Source of the DNA: Luteolibacter yonseiensis
GTDB lineage: Bacteria; Verrucomicrobiota; Verrucomicrobiia; Verrucomicrobiales; Akkermansiaceae
NCBI RefSeq assembly: GCF_016595465.1
Contig: NZ_JAENIK010000012.1
Span: forward strand, 496,001-560,000
Length of the DNA: 64,000 nt
Reading direction: 5' to 3'
The translations under genes and the position numbers were made by a program. The stretch's first letter is position 1; each line of letters starts with the position of its first letter. The notes beneath the pieces were generated by a model. It worked only from the letters and a program-made list of their open reading frames with translations, was not told the DNA's origin and did no database searches. Positions 42,965 through 51,557 of this stretch are shown here, in pieces.

Positions 42965-44139
42965 AGAATTCCCTCCAGGTTGGGTTGGACAGAACCGTCC
43001 GGGTTCACGTTGGCGAAGGGGATTGATGCAAGTTGTTCGGATCCCTTCCATCCGCGCGGCCATGTCTGGGCGGCTATGAGTTCGCGGATCCGGACTTCCT
43101 CGACAGAATTGATCAGATCGACAGAGGCCCGCTTTTGAATGCTGAGGAGTCGATCCAAGAATTCCATCCGAGCTTCGAGCGTGAGAGGACTCATGCGGCA
43201 TGGTTTCGAAACGAGGGTGCCGTCTCTTCTGGCTTCGGTGCCATCCTTGCGCAGCCGGTTCTTCGGCAACTTCATTTCGGCATAGAGAGGACGCAGCTCC
43301 ATCAATGGCTGCAAGTGCTTCCACTGCGGATATTGCAATACTCGCTCAAGGGCTACGTCGCGGGAAGCGAGATTGCATCCGACACATCCAGTGCGTGCGT
43401 TGATTTCGACGGCTTCGTCACCGCCGTAGCAGTGCGCGACGAGTTTCGTGGAAAAATGAAATCCGAACTTGTCGGTGAGATCTGCCTCCATCAGCCAATC
43501 CCACACCAGGCAGACCCTCCAGTGGAGGATCGGGGCAAGGGTGTCAGCGACAGACTCTGGTGTTGCCTCCTGAAACCAGCCTTGCCCGCATTCGGCTCCA
43601 TTCTTCGAGCACGACAATGCGATACGGGCATCCCGGACAGCGGATTCACCAAGGCGCACACCGGTCAACATCAGGAACTTCTCACCAGCTTCATCCCGCA
43701 ACGATTTGAGGGCGGCGAGCATCGGCTCGATTTTTATCTGAGCGGTGCACCATCGGAAGGTGTTGGATGGAGGTGGAACTCCGCGGCCGAGCATGTATAC
43801 AAAAAACCTATCGTCCAATTCCGGGAGAACGATCCGCGTCTCCACCCCAAGGGCGCGAACCTCCTCCAACAGAATCATCGCCGTCGCATGAAGCGGCGGT
43901 AGCTCCATCCGCGTGTCGGCATAAAGGACAATCAGTTTTTTCGGCCTCGGCACCCGCCCCGACGCGATCAGGTATGCCACAACCGTGAGCAGAGCGGAAG
44001 AGTCTTTGCCGCCAGAGAATGCGATCGCCCAATAGTTATAGCGTTCGGCATAGGCGCGAAGGCTGTTCGCAGTGATCTCTATCGCGTCAGATAGATCCAT
44101 GCGGTCACCGTCGAAGAGTGTGGGTTGGGAGGGCTTCAC
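42961..44139 (-). CDS. DndC/PAPS-reductase-like ATP-pyrophosphatase
   Basis: A 392-residue protein of the adenosine-phosphosulfate reductase superfamily. The PP-loop SGGKDS is at residues 42-47 and a CVGCNLASRD segment in the second half with further Cys (RWCTAQIK) suggests an iron-sulfur cluster, as in DndC. Family members reduce PAPS or insert sulfur into DNA or RNA. Start: GTG 44139 gives the GTGA overlap with the methyltransferase gene, adding SQPTLF near the N-terminus; ATG 44100 is the alternative. No dndDE genes are here, so DNA sulfuration is speculation. Confidence 0.8.
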   Translation of the reverse strand: MKPSQPTLFDGDRMDLSDAIEITANSLRAYAERYNYWAIAFSGGKDSSALLTVVAYLIASGRVPRPKKLIVLYADTRMELPPLHATAMILLEEVRALGVETRIVLPELDDRFFVYMLGRGVPPPSNTFRWCTAQIKIEPMLAALKSLRDEAGEKFLMLTGVRLGESAVRDARIALSCSKNGAECGQGWFQEATPESVADTLAPILHWRVCLVWDWLMEADLTDKFGFHFSTKLVAHCYGGDEAVEINARTGCVGCNLASRDVALERVLQYPQWKHLQPLMELRPLYAEMKLPKNRLRKDGTEARRDGTLVSKPCRMSPLTLEARMEFLDRLLSIQKRASVDLINSVEEVRIRELIAAQTWPRGWKGSEQLASIPFANVNPDGSVQPNLEGIL

Positions 44140-46589
44140 GCCGCCCCCCTTTCGATATCCCGAGCTTCCTCGGCATCCACGAGTGCGGACACGTCCGGAT
44201 TCTGGGAAGCAACGGCGGCGACGATAGCACGCGCGAGCCTGCGGGGCACGGCGTTGCCAATTTGTTTTACCTGGTCCGTTTTCGTGCCGGTGAATTTGTA
44301 GTCGTGCCGGAAGCCTTGGGCCAGAGCGAGCTCGTGGGGCTGGAGCATCCGGAAGCGGATGTCCAACCGGTATCGCTGTCCGTCGATCTCGACGATCGGT
44401 CGGACCAGTCCGAATCGGTCTTTGCATGTAACTGTCGGCGCAGGATCGGCGATATCATGAGGCTGGCCGTTTCCGTAATAACTGATGAGGAACGGCTCCA
44501 CGAAAGCGATCGCACCGGAGGTGGCAACAGTCGGGCATGGCTCGCTCACCGGGCGCAGCCGCCCATCGCTCTGTTGGGGCAAGAGATGAGGTTCGATCAG
44601 TGCGAGATCGTTCGAGCACGTAACTGTCGGAGCGGGATCCTCGATGTCCTTCGCGCGAGTTCCTTCCCCGGCACGGCTCACACCGTTGGCCGTTTTGACA
44701 AGGAACGGCTGCACCAATGCCCTGTGATCTCGGGTGAGGATCGTGCCGATGGGGAGGTCCACCGTCCGCGCCGCGCATTCGGGGCCGCCCGCGCTCATCA
44801 CGAATGGAACGATCAGGGCCATATCACCGCGGTTTCCGCACACAACCGGCATCGGCGAGTCGATGGATTTCACACGGGACGATTCCGACGTGCCGGCACC
44901 GTGCGCGACCTGGATGAGATATGGTTCCGCCATATAGAGGTGTGGTGCGCTGGCCGTGATGGTCGGGGCGGGCAGATCGATATCCGCTGCGGTGCTCTGC
45001 CCCTTCATGTTCACTAGGAACGGCTCCGCAAGACCGAGGTGAGTGCCATTTGCCGTGACGGTTCCGCAGGGCAGGTCCAAGCTTCCGTGGGATGTGGCGA
45101 TGTTGCTGGGAGACGCTCCACGCAGAGTCACGAGGAATGGCTGGGCGACACCGTGGCGGGCCTTCGTGACGACCGTGGACAGGGGAGCATCGACTGATGC
45201 CAGTCCGCCGCATGGGCCGCCGCTGGTTTGATCCCAGGCGACGATGAATGGCTCCACAAGGCCCTTCTCGGTGGCACCAGTCACAGTTCCCAGCGGGGCA
45301 TTGAGAGAGTGTGCATTCCAGTTGGCTGCATTCTTCTTTCCAGAGTTGCCGTGCGAGGTGGTGATGAGGAACGGCTGCACCAGTCCGACTCCGCGACTGG
45401 TCGTGGTCACTGTTGGAGCAGGAGCATCAACGGACCGGGGCCCGTTACTCGAATGCTGGGGGATCAGGAAAGGCTCCACCAGTTTCGGACCGCTGCCCAC
45501 GGCCAATACCGTGCAGAGTGGCTCATCCACGCTCTTCGGGGTGGGACTTGAGCATTGGGGGATGATATAGGGTTGAACGAATGCTCCGGCACCGTGGCTC
45601 GTCACCGCTGGTGATGGCTCGTCGATGTCGTGCGTTCGTGGGACCTGACCTTCACGCTCTCCGAATTGGGGAACGATGAAGCCCTTCAAACCATACTTTT
45701 CCAGTCCGGCGAAGATCCTGGCCATGGTCTTCGGTGAAAGCGGGCGGGTCCGTTCGTAGATGGATTGTCCTTCCAGAGTCCAGTCGATGATGTCCCGTGC
45801 CGGCGTCCAGCGACGCGGCGTCATGAGATCCGGCTCCTTGGAGTGGGTCGGATGCGGCCATACGATCTTCTTCCGCTTACCGAAAACAGCTTGGACGAAA
45901 AGCCTCGTGCGGGTTGTCGGGTCTCCGTAATCGGCGGCGCACAGAAGGCGGTAGTCGACCTTGTAGCCGATGGACTCGAGGGTTGCGATCCACGCGCGGA
46001 AGATCTCGCCCTTCCGTTTGGGATCAGGAACCCAGACGAGTTTTTGAACTTCCCGTTCCTGATGGTTGACCGAATCCCACCAGAATGCCCGTGAGAGTTC
46101 CTTCCGATTGGTCACACCGTGGGCGATCTGCTCGCGCCTCCATTTGCGGTATGGAATCGCTGGCACCTGAATTTTTACGGTTTGACGCTTCCGTATCAGC
46201 GGACCCCACGTCTGGAATTCGGGAACGTTTTCGACGAGGATCACCGGGGGAAGGAGAGCTTCCGCCCACCGGATCACGCACCAGGCGGTTGCCCGTGACT
46301 GATCGTTGATCGGTTTGCCCCCGCGAGCGATCGAGTGGTGTGTGCACTCCGGAGACGCCCACAGGAGGTTCAGCTCGCCCTCCTTGAAGAGGTCCCGAGG
46401 ATTTACTGCATCGACACCAGTGCAGAGCGATCGCGCTTCCGGATGATTGGTCTCGTGCGTGTCGATGGCAACCGGCCAGTGGTTCACGGCCGTGAGTCGC
46501 GGCGTATGCCCCAGGAATTTGGCGGCCTCCATCGCGCCGTCCGAAGTGCCACCGGCGCCGCAGAAAAGATCGGCGATGTTGTAGATCAC
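44136..46589 (-). CDS. C5 cytosine DNA methyltransferase with 12 internal repeats
   Basis: An 817-residue enzyme using S-adenosylmethionine to methylate cytosine in DNA. Motif I DLFCGAGGTS is at the start, the catalytic Cys82 lies in WASPECTHHS (Pro-Glu-Cys in place of the usual Pro-Cys), ENV is at 120-122, TTRTRLF is the QxRxR-type motif, and the end carries LALAQGFRHDYKF and GNAVPRRLARAI (motifs IX-X). Between about residues 315 and 740 lie 12 copies of a unit of about 37 residues with core D-x-P-x-x-TVT...LV-x-PFL. Start is GTG 46589 in a GTGA overlap. It probably protects phage DNA from restriction. Confidence 0.9.
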   Translation of the reverse strand: MIYNIADLFCGAGGTSDGAMEAAKFLGHTPRLTAVNHWPVAIDTHETNHPEARSLCTGVDAVNPRDLFKEGELNLLWASPECTHHSIARGGKPINDQSRATAWCVIRWAEALLPPVILVENVPEFQTWGPLIRKRQTVKIQVPAIPYRKWRREQIAHGVTNRKELSRAFWWDSVNHQEREVQKLVWVPDPKRKGEIFRAWIATLESIGYKVDYRLLCAADYGDPTTRTRLFVQAVFGKRKKIVWPHPTHSKEPDLMTPRRWTPARDIIDWTLEGQSIYERTRPLSPKTMARIFAGLEKYGLKGFIVPQFGEREGQVPRTHDIDEPSPAVTSHGAGAFVQPYIIPQCSSPTPKSVDEPLCTVLAVGSGPKLVEPFLIPQHSSNGPRSVDAPAPTVTTTSRGVGLVQPFLITTSHGNSGKKNAANWNAHSLNAPLGTVTGATEKGLVEPFIVAWDQTSGGPCGGLASVDAPLSTVVTKARHGVAQPFLVTLRGASPSNIATSHGSLDLPCGTVTANGTHLGLAEPFLVNMKGQSTAADIDLPAPTITASAPHLYMAEPYLIQVAHGAGTSESSRVKSIDSPMPVVCGNRGDMALIVPFVMSAGGPECAARTVDLPIGTILTRDHRALVQPFLVKTANGVSRAGEGTRAKDIEDPAPTVTCSNDLALIEPHLLPQQSDGRLRPVSEPCPTVATSGAIAFVEPFLISYYGNGQPHDIADPAPTVTCKDRFGLVRPIVEIDGQRYRLDIRFRMLQPHELALAQGFRHDYKFTGTKTDQVKQIGNAVPRRLARAIVAAVASQNPDVSALVDAEEARDIERGAA
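44390..45640 (-). repeat. Twelve protein-level repeats in the methyltransferase
   Basis: Twelve units of about 100-110 bp encode the pattern [SD]-[VIL]-D-x-P-x-x-T-[VI]-[TVL]-x(6-9)-L-[VA]-x-P-[FY]-[LIV]. Examples are SVDAPLSTVV and VAQPFLV in unit 5, and SLDLPCGTVT and LAEPFLV in unit 6. The DNA of the units is diverged, so this is not a CRISPR array. They occupy the space where C5 methyltransferases keep the target-recognition region. Confidence 0.8.
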
Positions 46590-47467
46590 GCTGCACCTCC
46601 TTCGAGACCGGTGGCGACGCCCCGGCGTTTGCTCTCCCGTTTCCAGCGGTCGGCATGTCCGAGGACATCTGTGACGCTCTTGAGCAGCACGCTACGGTTG
46701 TCCGGCTGCCAGAACTTGGGGGACCAGCTTTCAGGGATCTCCACGGCCATGTAGGCGGAGAGGAGCGCCCAATCCTGATCCTTCAGGTCGAAGAAGATCC
46801 GGGAGTTCGCGAATAGCTCGTCCTGCTCGATGCGGCTGAAGTGAGGGCGCTTTCTCCAGCTTGGATGGAGCGCGTTGATTCGGCTCTGGAGCTTGTCGAA
46901 GTCCCGCGCTTGCTCGGTTGGCATGCGATTGGACCAGCCGTCGGGTTGGTGCTCGGAAGTCGGCGAGGCCGAATTCTTGGGAGCGAGCGCAGGCGCGTCT
47001 TGCTCTCTCTCTTCTCCTTCTAATTCCTTTCCTTTCTCTTTCCTTTCTATGGGTTCCGCGTGGGTTTCTTGCTCGGTTCCGTTGGGTTTATCCGTTGGCT
47101 GGATAGTTGGCCTCCCGCCCTTTGCGCCGTTGGTTCTCGCGGCGGCTTTTTTAGCTTCCGACGTTTGCTTTCCGATGCTACGGAGGTGCTTCACTTCAGC
47201 CTCCTTTTCCTCGGGGTAAAACCTAACAACAAGGTCTTCACCTTCCCAGTTCCAAAGGTCGCAGTCAGTCGAGATCTCCTTTGATGTGACGCGGACGACC
47301 TGCTGCCATTTCCGGTCCTTCCACTGTTTGGCCTGATGCATACGACCGCCGTTTTCTTGCCCAACGCAGTATCGGAGGAGGCAGAGCCATGTGGCCCGTT
47401 CGGTAGGTTCGGCTCCGAGAAACTCTTCCGAGTCCAGCACGGTGACATTGATATTGATCCAGTTCAT
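46586..47467 (-). CDS. Replication initiation/helicase-loader-like protein
   Basis: A 293-residue protein. The first 110 residues look like the winged-helix N-terminal domain of phage replication proteins (MNWININVTVLDSEEFLG, then RATWLCLLRYCVGQENGG and WQQVVRVTSKEIST). A disordered Lys/Glu-rich linker (about 140-195) follows, and a C-terminal helical domain with DLKDQDWALLSAYMAVEIPE. This arrangement matches O- or DnaD-like initiators that recruit DnaB, which is encoded downstream. The ATG at 47467 is the first in the protein-like frame. Confidence 0.55.
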   Translation of the reverse strand: MNWININVTVLDSEEFLGAEPTERATWLCLLRYCVGQENGGRMHQAKQWKDRKWQQVVRVTSKEISTDCDLWNWEGEDLVVRFYPEEKEAEVKHLRSIGKQTSEAKKAAARTNGAKGGRPTIQPTDKPNGTEQETHAEPIERKEKGKELEGEEREQDAPALAPKNSASPTSEHQPDGWSNRMPTEQARDFDKLQSRINALHPSWRKRPHFSRIEQDELFANSRIFFDLKDQDWALLSAYMAVEIPESWSPKFWQPDNRSVLLKSVTDVLGHADRWKRESKRRGVATGLEGGAA

Positions 47468-47492
47468 TGATTGGTATGAGGGGAAAGTTGAT

Positions 47493-50042
47493 TCAGGCGG
47501 CGGAGTCGTCCTGGAGGCGGTCGAAGAGATCCGGGATGGCCATCTTGTTGGCGGCAGCCGCGCAGTGGGCCGCGCCATCGAGGAAGTATGGCGTGCTGAG
47601 TTCGATGCCGATCGCCTTGCGTCCCTTGAGGATGGCTCGGTAGGGCACTGTCATCAGGCCGCCGAAAGGGTCGCAGACGGTCTCCCCGGGCATGCTGAGC
47701 TGCTCAATCACACGGTCGGCCAGGTCGAACTGCATCGGGCAGAGGTGCATTTCCTTTCCTTTCGCGCTCTGCGCTCCGTTCAGCGTGAGCATGCGGGTGA
47801 TGTCGGTCCAAACGTCCTCGTGCCAGCTCTGCGGTTGCAGGAGCATAAAGTCGGTGGGAAGGCGTCCGCTCAGCTCAAGTTCCTCCCCGACGCGCACGTG
47901 GTGCTCGAAGTCGTAGATGTTGCTCAGTGAATGGTCGCGGAAGAGGCGGAAAATCTGCTGGTGGTTGAGGGTTTGCAGTTCCTCGGGAGTCATGAGGCGA
48001 TTGCCGGAGGATCTCGTGAATCCATGGGCATCGACCTGCCAACGGGAGCGGGTATATCTCTCCTTGCTTTTCTTCACCGGCAGGTCCGCGTAGCTCTTCT
48101 CCGTGCTCGTCTGAGGCTTCCGGAAATAGAGGAGGTATTCCGGCATCCCGACGCCCATCTTGGTGGCGTCTTTGCATTGTTCGCTCCATCCGAGGCGGTA
48201 GGTCTGACTGTTCTCCCTGACCACATCCGTCACGATGGTCTTCATTCCCATATATCCGAAGCCGTGCTTCGTGTAGTGCTCGATGCACTTCATGTGGAAA
48301 GGATAGACCGTCTGAAAGCCGAGGCCTGTCATGCCCCCAGGCACGATCCGGTCCTTCACGTGGATGGCGAGGATCCTGCCGGGCATCATCACTCGGAGCA
48401 GTTCCGGGGTGAGGAAGTCCATTTGCTGGAAAAACTCGTCATTGCCTTCGCTGTGGCCGAAGTCCGCGTAGTTCGGGGAGTATTCGTATTGGGTAGCAAA
48501 CGGGATTGATGTGAGCCCGAGGTGCACGCTGTCGGAGTCCATCCGGCGCAACTCCAGCACGTTGTCGTTGTTCACAATCCGATATCCCTCGCCGATGATC
48601 TCGACGCGATCGACACCGAGCTTGCGGGTCAGATGCTTCGCCATCGCGCTGTGGGAAAGCCCGTATTCTTTGATGATAGCCGTCATTTTTGAAACCATGT
48701 CGTTGTGTTGTTTCCACTTCCTCTCCAGCTGCTTCCGGACTCCCGCCTCGGCCTCGGTGTAGATGATGTCGATCCTCACCTGGCCGGTCTGGAGGAAGCG
48801 GAGGAGTCGGTGGATGGATTGGATGAAATCGTTGAATTTGAAACCGATCCCGAGATAGACCGCCCACCTGCAGTGCCGTTGGAAATTGCAGCCGCTTCCG
48901 AGCATGCAGGGCTTGCCCGCCATCTCGGCGATGTCGCCTTCTGAGAATCCGATGATGGAGGTTTCCTTGTGATCGTCGGTGTCGGCGCCACGCACGGTGA
49001 CGAGACCTGGAATGCTGTCTGCGAGAGCTGCCCGCTCGATCTCGAGGTCGTGCCAATAAATGCGGTGGGCTGCGGGATCCTCGCCGCGGATCTCCATCAG
49101 TTTCGCCATGCGGGCGGCGAGGCTGCTTTTCTTCTCGGCTGCTGCGTCCTGAACTCCGATGGCGGCATCACGGAACAGCTTGCCTTGGCCGCTTTTCTCC
49201 GTGCCGGCATTGGCGTGGTTGCTGGGGACCTCGTGCCAGCGGAGGTCGAGCGGTGGCAGTTCGTAACCTTCATCCGAGAATCCGAGGTCGGATGGCTTCT
49301 GGACAAAGAGCGCCCATGAGGAAACCCACAGCCAGAATTCCTTCACCTTGTGGGGGTGGATGGTGAGAACATCCGCCTTTGTCGAATCACGCTTGAAGAA
49401 CCGGGTCTTGGCCTGGCTGACATCCATGATGCCAAGGAATGCCGCGTAGCTCAGCAGCTCGATGTAGTCGTTCGGGGATGGGGTGGCGGTGGCGACGAAC
49501 CGATGGGGGACGCGTGACACATCGTTGCGCTTGGCCATCGGCCCCGCATCGCCGGTGAACAACCGCATGAATTCCCGGAAGGTCTTGGTTCCTCCAAGTC
49601 CTCGAAGCACGCTGGCCTCGTCGAGGGATGCCACGGTGAACAGTGCCGGATCGAGCTTGCCGTCGCGGATCGTCTCGTAGTTCGTCAGGTAGATGGTTGA
49701 GCTGTCCTCCACTTCCTCGAAGCGCTTGATGAACTTCACCCTCACGCCAAGCTTGGCGGCGTCCTGGGCGAACTCGTGGCGCACACCGAGGGGAAGGACG
49801 ATCAATCCCAATCCGCCGGCCCGGGTGATTGTGAGGCGCACCGTTTCGATCTGGATGAACGTCTTTCCGAGGCCGAATGCGAGGAACCCTGCCCGGCGTC
49901 CGCCCGCCACGAGCCATTGCACCGTGGCACGCTGGTGGGGCTTTAGAAGTGGATGGATCACGTCGTCGGAGATGTCAAAGCCCCACGTTTCAGCGAGCTT
50001 CACCTTCGATTCGAGGAATTGGATATATGGGTCGGGGGACAT
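47493..50042 (-). CDS. SNF2/DEAD-type helicase fused to N6/N4 DNA methyltransferase
   Basis: An 849-residue fusion. The N-terminal half is a superfamily 2 helicase: FGLGKT (residues 56-61), DEAS near 140, ATATPSPND near 190 and a QSIHRLLRF-type motif VI near 425. The C-terminal half is an N6-adenine/N4-cytosine methyltransferase: LTSIPFATQ near 540 stands where the catalytic TSPPY-type motif should be, and CDPFGGLMTVPYRAILKGRKAIGIEL near 790 is the SAM-binding motif (FxGxG-type region). The Ile in place of the first catalytic Pro may weaken or alter catalysis. The start overlaps the upstream stop as TGATG. Confidence 0.8.
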   Translation of the reverse strand: MSPDPYIQFLESKVKLAETWGFDISDDVIHPLLKPHQRATVQWLVAGGRRAGFLAFGLGKTFIQIETVRLTITRAGGLGLIVLPLGVRHEFAQDAAKLGVRVKFIKRFEEVEDSSTIYLTNYETIRDGKLDPALFTVASLDEASVLRGLGGTKTFREFMRLFTGDAGPMAKRNDVSRVPHRFVATATPSPNDYIELLSYAAFLGIMDVSQAKTRFFKRDSTKADVLTIHPHKVKEFWLWVSSWALFVQKPSDLGFSDEGYELPPLDLRWHEVPSNHANAGTEKSGQGKLFRDAAIGVQDAAAEKKSSLAARMAKLMEIRGEDPAAHRIYWHDLEIERAALADSIPGLVTVRGADTDDHKETSIIGFSEGDIAEMAGKPCMLGSGCNFQRHCRWAVYLGIGFKFNDFIQSIHRLLRFLQTGQVRIDIIYTEAEAGVRKQLERKWKQHNDMVSKMTAIIKEYGLSHSAMAKHLTRKLGVDRVEIIGEGYRIVNNDNVLELRRMDSDSVHLGLTSIPFATQYEYSPNYADFGHSEGNDEFFQQMDFLTPELLRVMMPGRILAIHVKDRIVPGGMTGLGFQTVYPFHMKCIEHYTKHGFGYMGMKTIVTDVVRENSQTYRLGWSEQCKDATKMGVGMPEYLLYFRKPQTSTEKSYADLPVKKSKERYTRSRWQVDAHGFTRSSGNRLMTPEELQTLNHQQIFRLFRDHSLSNIYDFEHHVRVGEELELSGRLPTDFMLLQPQSWHEDVWTDITRMLTLNGAQSAKGKEMHLCPMQFDLADRVIEQLSMPGETVCDPFGGLMTVPYRAILKGRKAIGIELSTPYFLDGAAHCAAAANKMAIPDLFDRLQDDSAA

Positions 50043-50689
50043 CAGAATAAAGTGGGTTGCTCGCTGTCTGGAGCGGGTGTTTCGGTGGAATCCGGAACGA
50101 GGAACGACATCAGGTCGGGGAGGGCCTTGCGGCAGCCTTTCGGGATCCGCCAAGGAACGAGCTGGCCCCATTCCTGGGCGATGTCCCGGGTGATGCTTCC
50201 CTGCGGCTTCACCTTCTGTTTGAGTCTCCGAGCGATCGCATAGGCGTCGACGTAGTCCTGCCATGCGCGGCGGGAGTTGTTCACCGGGATGGCCACGGTG
50301 ATGGCCGGATAGAAGAAGTTCTGGCCGCGGCGTTCGGCGAAATGGATGACGAGGAAGCAGGGAACTCCGAATGCGGAACGTTCCAGCATGTGCTCGACCT
50401 GCTTGGGTTTGATCGACTCCTTCCGCATGTCGAACGCGGTTTGCTGGCAGTGCTTCGCCTCGATGATGAACTGCCGCCCATCATACAACACACCCTCAAA
50501 GTCGGGGAGCGACGGAATGAGAACCGTCTTGGTGCGTTTCCCAGAGGGATCGCTGTCGTCCTTGATGGTGACGCCATTGGTGCCGTAGCGGCCCATGGTC
50601 ATCCGCTTCGCGCGACGTTCGCGGTCTGCGGCATCCATCAGGAGTTGTTCGAACTCCTTTCCTTTGAGGGTGGTTGGAACGGGGGACAT
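50042..50689 (-). CDS. RecU-like Holliday-junction resolvase/nuclease
   Basis: A 215-residue nuclease candidate of the RecU/PD-(D/E)xK type. It starts with a GKEFEQLLMDAADRERRAKR helix, followed by PDFEGVLYDGRQFIIEAKHC, where Asp, Glu and the Glu-x-Lys triad typical of the family are visible (about residues 63-80). It would resolve recombination or replication junctions before packaging. The C-terminus ends QPTLF, fitting a sliding-clamp binding peptide. Confidence 0.75.
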   Translation of the reverse strand: MSPVPTTLKGKEFEQLLMDAADRERRAKRMTMGRYGTNGVTIKDDSDPSGKRTKTVLIPSLPDFEGVLYDGRQFIIEAKHCQQTAFDMRKESIKPKQVEHMLERSAFGVPCFLVIHFAERRGQNFFYPAITVAIPVNNSRRAWQDYVDAYAIARRLKQKVKPQGSITRDIAQEWGQLVPWRIPKGCRKALPDLMSFLVPDSTETPAPDSEQPTLF

Positions 50690-50692
50690 GGC

Positions 50693-51229
50693 TCAGCTTC
50701 CGAATCCGAGTTGTGATTGCCCTTGATCGGCGAGTGCCTGGAGACCGGCTCTCCCTTCGTTGAAGTTGAGAAGCTTTTGGGACCGCTTTCCGCCCGCGTA
50801 GTTTTCCGCCTCCTTGATGGCCTTGTTCAGCGCCTTCAGCATCTTGGGATCCTTCAACTGCACGTCTCCGGATTCGCCGTCCGCAGGCTTGTCGATCTGG
50901 ATCATCGGCGAGCTCATCGGGTGCAGGAAGTCCGTGCGGGTTTCCAACTGCTTCTTCGCATGGAGCTTCACCGACCTGGTGCCCTGTTTGGTGTGGGAGA
51001 TGGTGAAGCCTGTGACGCTCAGGCCGGTGGCGTATTCGGCGGGCAGTTCCATGATCTCGCAGAAGACCGGCGGGAGTTTGCCGAATGCTGCGGGCAATTC
51101 CGGCAAGGGCTCCTCATGGGCGGTGACGTTGCGCTCTTCGGTGGCGACGTTCTCGTCCTTGCTCTCGGGGTTGAGAACGACGGCGAACTTGATGGCTTTC
51201 GAGCCAATCGTGAATTTCTTGAGTTCCAT
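50693..51229 (-). CDS. Phage protein, unknown function
   Basis: A 178-residue protein starting at ATG 51229. First half is beta-rich (MELKKFTIGSKAIKFAVVLN), followed by an acidic linker and LPAEYATGLSVTGFTISH; second half is helical and basic (GGKRSQKLLNFNEGRAGLQAL). Ends QSQLGFGS. It is next to recombination genes and may be a single-stranded DNA- or nuclease-associated factor, but no family is recognised. Confidence 0.6.
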   Translation of the reverse strand: MELKKFTIGSKAIKFAVVLNPESKDENVATEERNVTAHEEPLPELPAAFGKLPPVFCEIMELPAEYATGLSVTGFTISHTKQGTRSVKLHAKKQLETRTDFLHPMSSPMIQIDKPADGESGDVQLKDPKMLKALNKAIKEAENYAGGKRSQKLLNFNEGRAGLQALADQGQSQLGFGS

Positions 51230-51260
51230 ATCTGTGTTGTGGGTGTCTGGGGTTGTGGTT

Positions 51261-51431
51261 TCAGCAGAGTGTTCGGGTCGACATGCGGCGCGGCTTCTTC
51301 TTCCGATGGGCATCACGGCGGTCGTGCTTGGCCTCGTGGTGCCCATCGAGCATGTGCTGGTGGCGCTTGTGACGGTGTTCCAGATCGGCGAGTTGCGTTG
51401 CAATGTTGGGTGGCAGGTGGTCTTGGCTCAT
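51261..51431 (-). CDS. His/Arg/Lys-rich 56-residue microprotein
   Basis: A short ORF, MSQDHLPPNIATQLADLEHR then a His-rich helix (KRHQHMLDGHHEAKHDRRDA) and a very basic tail. Starts at ATG 51431 and ends at 51261, filling the gap between two genes at standard spacing. Its charge suggests DNA or RNA binding. Confidence 0.45.
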   Translation of the reverse strand: MSQDHLPPNIATQLADLEHRHKRHQHMLDGHHEAKHDRRDAHRKKKPRRMSTRTLC

Positions 51432-51443
51432 GGGTGTGGGTGG

Positions 51444-51557
51444 TTATTCACGGAAGAAAATGAGGAGGAATCCGAGGATTAGAACGACCGCGAGGGCTTC
51501 GCCTGCGACCTCGGGCCAGGTGGTGGCGGCCAGCGTGTTGATGTGGTTGGTGATCAT
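51444..51557 (-). CDS. 37-residue membrane microprotein
   Basis: MITNHINTLAATTWPEVAG followed by a hydrophobic span (EALAVVLILGFLLIFF) and stop. Its ATG forms an ATGA overlap with the stop of the upstream gene (51554-51557), which supports translation. Function unknown. Confidence 0.5.
   Translation of the reverse strand: MITNHINTLAATTWPEVAGEALAVVLILGFLLIFFRE

Noticed and set aside
44550-44563. A partial match to the late motif (accgggcgcag)
   Set aside because: Only the GGGCGCAG part matches, inside the methyltransferase repeat region and far from a start codon.
44390-45640. A CRISPR array
   Set aside because: The repetition is at protein level with diverged DNA and an unbroken reading frame; there are no identical repeats or spacers.
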